Source of the DNA: a virus
Length of the DNA: 24,130 bases
Reading direction: 5' to 3' (one strand)
IMG/VR virus record: IMGVR_UViG_3300030116_002621
Coordinates: 1 to 24,130 of that record
Shown: positions 19,688 through 24,130 of the stretch, piece after piece
Position numbering within the stretch: the first letter of the stretch is position 1
Layout: each line of letters begins with the position of its first letter
Program-made: the position numbers and the translations under genes
The notes under the pieces: generated by a model
Told to the model about the DNA's origin: nothing
What the model saw: only the letters and a program-made list of their open reading frames with translations
The model's database searches: none

Positions 19688-20049
19688 TTTTTTAACTTTG
19701 CTATTGATTTAAGACCAAAAGAAGCTGCAATAGATGCAAGTATTCCATAGCTTAACCAATCAGGGCAATCCTCTCTTAAAAACTTAAAGCCATCTGATAT
19801 ATATGGCTGAAGTGCTGGTATAAAACAAGCAACTATTAAAATAATAAATGTAATAGTCCAAGCCTCATCTTTCCAGCTGTTGTCAGAAGCGTCCATTGCC
19901 TTTTCGTCCCATGAACCTTCTTGCTCAACTTTTTTAACTTGTGCTTGTACTTTTGCAACTTCTAACTGTTGTTTGGCTTTGGCTTTCTCCTGTTTGCCTT
20001 GTAGCCAAGTAGTAGCAATATTTGCTATTGGGCCTAATAATTGTATCAT
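19684..20049 (-). CDS. Holin-like protein (3-TM holin family)
   Basis: This 121-aa protein has an N-terminal hydrophobic stretch ('MIQLLGPIANIATTWLQG'), a charged helical part ('KQEKAKAKQQLEVAKVQAQV'), and two membrane helices at about 65-85 ('WTITFIILIVACFIPAL') and 98-115. The 'W.D.....S.KDE.W.i.f......f.P' pattern is that of the GTA-type 3-TM holins. It is placed directly before the muramidase with ATGA overlap. It would form the inner-membrane lesion that releases the muramidase. Confidence 0.82.
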   Translation of the reverse strand: MIQLLGPIANIATTWLQGKQEKAKAKQQLEVAKVQAQVKKVEQEGSWDEKAMDASDNSWKDEAWTITFIILIVACFIPALQPYISDGFKFLREDCPDWLSYGILASIAASFGLKSIAKLKK

Positions 20050-20516
20050 ATTATTCCTTTCTTTTTGGCTATAATAGCAAGTATTGTTACAACACCAGCT
20101 AATGCAGCTGTTAATAGTATTCCTAATATTATTTTTAAAATCAAATCTTTTACTTCTTCTCTACGTTTTTTTGCTTTTTCAGCAGCTTCTCTTCTAGCTT
20201 TTCTTGCCTCAGAACAATAACGCTGATAATCCGTCCATAATCCAGCCCTACCATATAACTGCATATATTCTCTAAGTTTATCATGCTTAACTCTTATTTG
20301 TTCCAATGCCATGAACTCTTCAAGATCATTATCAGATTTACCTGATAGATTAGTCCATAAGCTGTTACGTTTTTTATGTAGATCTTTTTGCAGTTCATCT
20401 TCAGCAGCTACAAAACGACTTATTGCATTACCAGCTGATGCTATATCTTTTCCATTTTCTAGTGTTTGTTTGATGACTGCGAATGCACTATTTGCGATCA
20501 TAAGCATTTCAAGCAC
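20046..20516 (-). CDS. Membrane-anchored helical protein in the lysis cassette (156 aa)
   Basis: The start is a GTG at 20516 with GAGGTGAT upstream; later ATGs at 20507 and 20501 lack a site at good distance. The 156-aa protein is charged and helical ('KHDKLREYMQLYGRAGLWTD', 'EARKARREAAEKAKKRREEV'). It ends with a membrane helix at about 128-150 ('LGILLTAALAGVVTILAII') and a short basic tail. A C-terminal anchor is unusual for a spanin, and a virion or lysis-accessory role is possible. It overlaps the holin gene by 4 bp. Confidence 0.65.
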   Translation of the reverse strand: MLEMLMIANSAFAVIKQTLENGKDIASAGNAISRFVAAEDELQKDLHKKRNSLWTNLSGKSDNDLEEFMALEQIRVKHDKLREYMQLYGRAGLWTDYQRYCSEARKARREAAEKAKKRREEVKDLILKIILGILLTAALAGVVTILAIIAKKKGII

Positions 20517-20520
20517 AGTA

Positions 20521-20745
20521 TCACCTCACATTCAGAACCTTATCTAATTTATCTTCTAGTCTATGCAATGCTTCCATAACACGACCAGATGTATCACGAA
20601 GATCTTCTTTAGATGCGTATTCTTCTCTTGTTTTATTTAAAAGAATTTGTAATCTTTTTACTTCTGCAAACATTTTATTAAATGCCCAGGCAAAAGGCAT
20701 TATGATAAGTGTAATAATTATGTTCCACACTAGATCAAGCTCCAT
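20521..20745 (-). CDS. Small membrane/coiled-coil protein (74 aa)
   Basis: This 74-aa protein has an N-terminal membrane helix (residues about 5-22, 'LVWNIIITLIIMPFAWAF') followed by a long charged helix ('VKRLQILLNKTREEYASKED', 'VMEALHRLEDKLDKVLNVR') that looks like a coiled coil. This is the shape of an inner-membrane spanin, but no lipoprotein partner is seen. Small holin/anchor-type proteins of this shape also occur. It shares a TAATG with the upstream fibre-like gene and lies 4 bp before the next gene. Confidence 0.65.
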   Translation of the reverse strand: MELDLVWNIIITLIIMPFAWAFNKMFAEVKRLQILLNKTREEYASKEDLRDTSGRVMEALHRLEDKLDKVLNVR

Positions 20746-21206
20746 TATCCAGCTATTTCCATTAATGTCATGGTTGATACACTTTGACCACTAGTTGATG
20801 TTTGAAAGTAAACAATACCATTACCAGAAATTCTACAAAATTGAGTTTTATAAGTTGTAGCATTTGTTGTATTGGGTGTATCTAAAAAATGTATACTAGA
20901 TGAAGCTAAAACTCTAGTATTTGTTGATGCGTTATATCCTAAAGGAGTTGCTATAATAGAAATTTCTGTACTTCCTCTCAATAAAATATGTTTTGCAGAT
21001 GTATCATGTGCAGATTTTTGAAATCCATTTTGATTAACAATAACTAAAATTTTACTTGAAGATGATATAGGTGTAATTGTAGCAGTTAAACCAGTATCTA
21101 CAAATGTAGAGCTATTTGCTTGAACTGTAGAACTTTCTGATGAATTTATAACTTGCAATATACTATGAGTAGGCATACCTAATGAGTTTAGTTTTGTTAA
21201 TGTCAT
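20745..21206 (-). CDS. Fibre/adhesin-like module (153 aa)
   Basis: This 153-aa Ser/Thr/Asn-rich beta protein has 'SILQVINSSESSTVQ', 'ATITPISSSSKILVIVNQNG' and 'HFLDTPNTTNATTYKTQF'. It ends 'TLMEIAG'. The 'ITP.s.SSKILV' and 'DTPNTT.A.TY' blocks recur in the 166-aa protein at 23548-24048, so the two are paralogues. The beta-rich low-charge sequence fits the distal, receptor-binding part of phage fibres. It is the last of the tandem fibre modules in transcription order. Confidence 0.7.
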   Translation of the reverse strand: MTLTKLNSLGMPTHSILQVINSSESSTVQANSSTFVDTGLTATITPISSSSKILVIVNQNGFQKSAHDTSAKHILLRGSTEISIIATPLGYNASTNTRVLASSSIHFLDTPNTTNATTYKTQFCRISGNGIVYFQTSTSGQSVSTMTLMEIAG

Positions 21207-21207
21207 G

Positions 21208-21762
21208 CTATCTTCCTATCTCTGTTGCTGATATAAAAGATACCCCTCTTTCATAACCAACATTATTACTGTCACCTACTGTTCTATTAATAAAAAGATT
21301 ATTAGTACCAGAAGCATTTACTCCTAATTTATAATTTATTTGAGAAGTGCTAGAAGGGGCATCAAAGTATGTTAAAGTTGCAAATTCTGGAGTTGAATCT
21401 GAATTTGGAGGATCAATTTTACCATGCGACACAGTTGATGGGGATATACCAGCTCTTCTTGAGCCAGCGTTAGTAGCTCCTAATTTTGTACTATCTCTAT
21501 AAAAAAACCAAATATGATCCCACGAACTATTTGCCCATTCAAACATAATATTAGCTTCCAGTTTTATAATTGAAGCTGTACTTACAGGTGTGATGTTAAT
21601 ATTAAAATTACTGATTACTTGATCAGTATCACCAGAAGAATAAGTTTCATTTTGTGGTTCAGTTAATTGAAAATATCGAACTTGTAAGACAGCATCAGTT
21701 ATATAAGGAGATCCAGTACCACTAGTATTTTGTATATTGTCTACTTTAAGTATGCTTGTCAT
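21208..21762 (-). CDS. Fibre/adhesin-like module (184 aa)
   Basis: This 184-aa protein opens 'MTSILKVDNIQNTSGTGSPY', an N-terminus very common in fibre proteins of marine phages and probably a short docking segment. The body is beta-rich ('ISNFNINITPVSTASIIKLE', 'YRDSTKLGATNAGSRRAGIS') and ends 'YERGVSFISATEIGR'. The last 25 residues are nearly the same as those of the partial gene at the right edge ('HERGISFISATEIGG'), so a paralogous pair brackets the array. It starts 9 bp after the next module's stop. Confidence 0.7.
   Translation of the reverse strand: MTSILKVDNIQNTSGTGSPYITDAVLQVRYFQLTEPQNETYSSGDTDQVISNFNINITPVSTASIIKLEANIMFEWANSSWDHIWFFYRDSTKLGATNAGSRRAGISPSTVSHGKIDPPNSDSTPEFATLTYFDAPSSTSQINYKLGVNASGTNNLFINRTVGDSNNVGYERGVSFISATEIGR
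21215..21291. repeat. Direct repeat, copy 1 (3' end of fibre-like gene)
   Basis: This segment, which encodes the C-terminus of the 184-aa protein, closely matches 24057-24130 in the same orientation (CCTATCTCTGTTGCTGA, then CCTCTTTCAT, then ACTGTTCTATT). The two copies are about 2.84 kb apart, and recombination between them would delete or duplicate the modules in between. Confidence 0.65.
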
Positions 21763-21771
21763 GCTATGCTC

Positions 21772-22308
21772 CTATATGCCTATTAACTTATAGCCACCAA
21801 AGACTGCAAATTCTTCACTAGTCGATATATTACCAGCATTTGGTCCTTGATAGGTTTGTGCTTCTACATAATCACTAGAACCATTAAATGTAAAAATACC
21901 TGCAATGTAAACACCACCAGCTTGACTAGCATCAATATTTGAAGCTAATTTTCTTGTTCCATTAATAGCTATTGCACCATAAATATATTGATTACCAACT
22001 CCAGAATAAATATGTGCATAGATCCAATATTTTCCAGCAACATTAGGCGTAAATCTAAAATTGGTTGTAGGATCATAACAATTATCGGTATCTAGCAATT
22101 CATCATTAAATAGAACTTGTGTCCAAGAATTTCCAGGAATTGTTTGTGCAGAAGAAGATCTAGTTGCTTTAAATGCTGGAGCATTAGTCATTGCACCAGT
22201 TGAAAGATTTGGTGTGTTATTGAAAGTGGCTACACCACCACTACTTATAGTCATGGCATTAGTGCCATTAGTATGTGCTATGTTTTCTACGCCTAGTTTA
22301 CTACTCAT
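21772..22308 (-). CDS. C1q-like fibre/adhesin module (178 aa)
   Basis: The N-terminus 'MSSKLGVENIAHTNGTNAMT' is of the marine-phage fibre type, with a short glycine-rich neck ('ISSGGVATFNNT'). Residues about 45-178 look like a C1q/TNF-like jelly roll: 'PAFKATRSSSAQTIPGNSWT', 'FNDELLDTDNCYD', 'FRFTPNVAGKYWIYAHIYS' and 'AINGTRKLAS'. 'F..P.aGkY....' is the typical core strand. It is likely a trimeric receptor-binding tip. It ends 9 bp before the 184-aa gene. Confidence 0.75.
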   Translation of the reverse strand: MSSKLGVENIAHTNGTNAMTISSGGVATFNNTPNLSTGAMTNAPAFKATRSSSAQTIPGNSWTQVLFNDELLDTDNCYDPTTNFRFTPNVAGKYWIYAHIYSGVGNQYIYGAIAINGTRKLASNIDASQAGGVYIAGIFTFNGSSDYVEAQTYQGPNAGNISTSEEFAVFGGYKLIGI

Positions 22309-22318
22309 ACTATTGCTC

Positions 22319-22786
22319 CTATCCTATTAAATGCCCTGACCAATTTGTCCAACTTGCAGTATCTCCATAAATTGCATCATTTGTTGATTCTAAATAAAGA
22401 CCCATTATATCTCCAGCACCCATTTGATGAATAAAAGAGCCACTTACAGTTTCATGTCCAGAAAGAACTGGGCTATGGTAGTGTATTACATTTGCTGCTG
22501 AACCTCCATTAGGAATATGTCTAAAAACATAAACATGAGTGGCATTATCATTTGTAGTTAATGCTATAAGATCAAATGCATATACACCAGCTACAGGGGC
22601 AGTAAATAAATTACCAGCAAAATGACTTCCAATATTAAGTTCAACAGAGTCCCAAGTAACAAGCTCATTATTTCCACTTGCAGTTTGGATAGCAGTTTTT
22701 CTTACTCTAAAAGCTGGTTTGTTGGGTAATGTAACAGCACCACCAGTAGTTTTAGGCTGTATTTCGTCAACGAATAATTTAGACAA
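22319..22786 (-). CDS. C1q-like fibre/adhesin module (155 aa)
   Basis: The protein begins 'MSKLFVDEIQPKTTGGAVTL', a docking-type N-terminus shared in style with the other modules. Residues about 22-155 read like a C1q-type domain: 'PAFRVRKTAIQTA', 'ELNIGSHFAGNLFTAPVAGV', 'YAFDLIALTT' and 'SGSFIHQMGAGDIMGLYLES'. The 'F.aPvaGvYaF' and 'l..GD.v.l' strands are the family's most conserved parts. It overlaps the next-upstream gene by 8 bp. It is likely a receptor-binding tip protein. Confidence 0.75.
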   Translation of the reverse strand: MSKLFVDEIQPKTTGGAVTLPNKPAFRVRKTAIQTASGNNELVTWDSVELNIGSHFAGNLFTAPVAGVYAFDLIALTTNDNATHVYVFRHIPNGGSAANVIHYHSPVLSGHETVSGSFIHQMGAGDIMGLYLESTNDAIYGDTASWTNWSGHLIG

Positions 22787-23243
22787 TGGTCAACACTCCA
22801 TTAACTGTTAATGTTTTGTTTGTAGGTATAGTATAATCCCCAGCTACCATTGCTCTTTCTCCACTAGCAATCGTTACATTATCTGTAGCCTGGCTACCAT
22901 TTATCCTGATACCATCTCTATAAACTGTAGAACTAAATTTTGCACCAGTAACAGAGCCATCTGTAGGTACTACTGTATTACCAACTTCACCTAAAGCTAA
23001 TATATAATCTATTGTGTCAGATGAACTTAATGTTTCTGTAAATATAATGTTTGATCCTGATACACTATAAGCATCATTAGGAGCTTGTGTTACACCATTA
23101 ACAGATACGATTAATTGTTCTGCTGTCGCTGGACTAAATGATGCTGAACTTTTAGTAAGTGCATATGTTGCTGTAGCTGAAGCTGTAATTGCATCTAGCT
23201 TTGTAAAGTGCCCAGTTAATGGTTGTACTCCTATAAATGGCAT
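22779..23243 (-). CDS. Phage fibre module (154 aa)
   Basis: This 154-aa protein reads 'MPFIGVQPLTGHFTKLDAIT', 'SFSPATAEQLIVSVNGVTQA', 'YSVSGSNIIFTETL' and 'DTIDYILALGEVGNTVVP'. The 'GvqP..g.ftklD.i', 'qLiVSvNGv.Q.P...y.vsg..I.F...l...D.id...LGe' pattern recurs in tail fibres of marine phages. In larger fibres it forms a repeated shaft domain. Here it stands alone as a short protein with a small C-terminal beta segment ('KTLTVNGVLTIV'). Confidence 0.75.
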   Translation of the reverse strand: MPFIGVQPLTGHFTKLDAITASATATYALTKSSASFSPATAEQLIVSVNGVTQAPNDAYSVSGSNIIFTETLSSSDTIDYILALGEVGNTVVPTDGSVTGAKFSSTVYRDGIRINGSQATDNVTIASGERAMVAGDYTIPTNKTLTVNGVLTIV

Positions 23244-23246
23244 GAC

Positions 23247-23546
23247 TTACTCCTTTGGGTATTTATCTTTTATTGCTTTGATAGTTGTTTTCCAACCATC
23301 TATGCCATTATGATATAAATCATCTAGTTGATCTGCTATAGATGGATATTCTGCTTGTCTTTTTTCTATATAAGCAATCGCATTCATCTTTGCTTTAATA
23401 TCTGATTTTGATATTTCTTTAGTTCCATTAGCCCATTCAATTTCACATTTATCAATATCATCACCCTTCAATGTTACTTTGGCATTTGGATTAATTGCAA
23501 GAATTGCTTGTATAATTATTGCACTTTTATCTTTTTTCATTTCCAT
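23247..23546 (-). CDS. Small conserved tail-region protein (99 aa)
   Basis: This 99-aa alpha/beta protein has an N-terminal part 'AIIIQAILAINPNAKVTLKG' and a C-terminal part 'RQAEYPSIADQLDDLYHNGI' then 'DGWKTTIKAIKDKYPKE'. The 'R..eYPs..dQLD.ly..g.d.Wk..I...k.kyPk' ending is common in small proteins beside phage tail-fibre genes (XkdW-like), where it may help fibre assembly. It is the only charged, non-fibre-like protein in the array. It lies 1 bp after the upstream stop. Confidence 0.7.
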   Translation of the reverse strand: MEMKKDKSAIIIQAILAINPNAKVTLKGDDIDKCEIEWANGTKEISKSDIKAKMNAIAYIEKRQAEYPSIADQLDDLYHNGIDGWKTTIKAIKDKYPKE

Positions 23547-23547
23547 A

Positions 23548-24048
23548 TTATGGCCCTATTTCTATTGCGAACATGACTATAGGAAAATCAGACCCAGCCA
23601 TTAATCTAGCACTAGTTGTACCCCCTGATCCTTTTTGACCAGAAAAACTATAAGTTTGTGCTGAAGTTGTATTTGGTGAATCTACAACTAAACATCTTCC
23701 AGTTATATAATGTTCATGCCCATTTGTTGTTGAACCTAATCCACTGTAAAATCGTGCTATCAAAGTATCAGATACTCCACCTCTATATAAATTACATTGT
23801 AAGATTCCATTTGAACCACATATCACTGAGCCTGCACCTTCAGCACCAACTAATATTTTACTTGATGTTGAGCTTGGTGTAATTGATACAGTTTGATAAA
23901 CAACTTCAGTTGTTGATTGGCTATTTGTAGAGCCTGTTGTAACTGCATTTACAACTTGTAAAACTTTTCCTACACCACTCACAGTTCCAGTAAAAGCAAA
24001 GGTATCTGCTAGGTTCATTGATTCAGCTTGTATCTTTGATAATGCCAT
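23548..24048 (-). CDS. Fibre/adhesin-like module (166 aa)
   Basis: This 166-aa protein starts 'MALSKIQAESMNLADTFAFT' and has a glycine-containing neck ('GTVSGVGKVLQVVNAVTTG'). It then has 'VSITPSSTSSKILVGAEGAG', 'LVVDSPNTTSAQTYSFSG' and the end 'VMFAIEIGP'. The same blocks appear in the 153-aa module, so these are diverged copies. The composition is Ser/Thr/Gly-rich. The GGAGGG in the last codons of the upstream gene is its ribosome-binding site, so they are coupled. Confidence 0.7.
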   Translation of the reverse strand: MALSKIQAESMNLADTFAFTGTVSGVGKVLQVVNAVTTGSTNSQSTTEVVYQTVSITPSSTSSKILVGAEGAGSVICGSNGILQCNLYRGGVSDTLIARFYSGLGSTTNGHEHYITGRCLVVDSPNTTSAQTYSFSGQKGSGGTTSARLMAGSDFPIVMFAIEIGP

Positions 24049-24049
24049 A

Positions 24050-24130
24050 CTACCCTCCTATCTCTGTTGCTGAGATAAAGCTAATACCTCTTTCATGAGC
24101 ATTATTGTCATTATCAGTTACTGTTCTATT
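24050..24130 (-). CDS. Fibre/adhesin-like module, C-terminal 26 residues only
   Basis: The frame is open to the right edge and ends at TAG (24050-24052). The visible part reads NRTVTDNDNNAHERGISFIS and ends ATEIGG. It is nearly identical to the C-terminus of the 184-aa module, so the full gene is probably a paralogue of it. The start lies outside the window. Its last codons supply the ribosome-binding site of the 166-aa gene. Confidence 0.7.
   Translation of the reverse strand, partial: NRTVTDNDNNAHERGISFISATEIGG
24057..24130. repeat. Direct repeat, copy 2 (at right edge)
   Basis: This is the second copy of the repeat at 21215-21291. It continues off the window, so its full length is unknown. 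Confidence 0.65.

Overview
The window is part of the genome of a tailed phage with a short tail (podovirus-like, probably marine). The evidence is a portal/head-tail connector, a terminase, tail tubular proteins A and B, and a capsid and scaffold pair. It also carries many small Lys-rich proteins and short fibre modules of the kind seen in marine bacteriophages. G+C is in the mid-30s percent by eye, higher in the recombination genes and lower in the fibre and small-ORF regions. There is no DNA polymerase, RNA polymerase, primase, helicase or integrase here. The gene set resembles small marine podoviruses that lack T7-like replication genes; host and genus cannot be fixed from the sequence alone.

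Layout. (1) Positions 1-9769, all on the minus strand, form a packaging and virion operon. Read in transcription order it holds a small terminase subunit, a 225-aa protein, TerL, a 137-aa protein, an 81-aa protein, the portal, several small basic proteins, scaffold, major capsid protein, a small capsid-associated protein, a run of tiny Lys-rich ORFs, tail tubular protein A, and tail tubular protein B running off the left edge. (2) Positions 9770-10635 are an 866-bp divergent non-coding region. It carries a sigma70-like promoter for the virion operon and an almost continuous chain of strong nested stem-loops. Four of these share a GAAGA pentaloop (a fifth is a variant), two share an ATCGA pentaloop, and a long-range stem closes about 280 bp. 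(3) Positions 10636-19173 are mostly plus strand: unknown early proteins, SSB, DUF3310, DUF2958, small membrane proteins, a ParB-like protein with a SAP-like tail, a YqaJ-type exonuclease, a Sak3/DUF1071 annealing protein and a zinc ribbon. A minus-strand island of an XRE repressor-like protein and a RuvC-like resolvase sits inside it. (4) Positions 19148-24130, minus strand: a tandem array of short fibre/adhesin-like proteins (including C1q-like folds), then a lysis cassette (small membrane proteins, a 3-TM holin-like protein, a GH108 muramidase).

How it fits together. The two transcription units diverge at about 9.8-10.6 kb and converge at about 19.15 kb. If the genome is circular or circularly permuted, the leftward virion operon could continue through tail genes outside the window and end with the fibre array and lysis genes. 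The plus-strand unit looks like the early/recombination region: 5'-3' resection (YqaJ), annealing (Sak3), ssDNA protection (SSB) and junction resolution (RuvC), presumably working with host replication proteins. The most unusual part is the structured region at 9855-10600, which could be a large ornate non-coding RNA or a replication/packaging origin built of hairpins.
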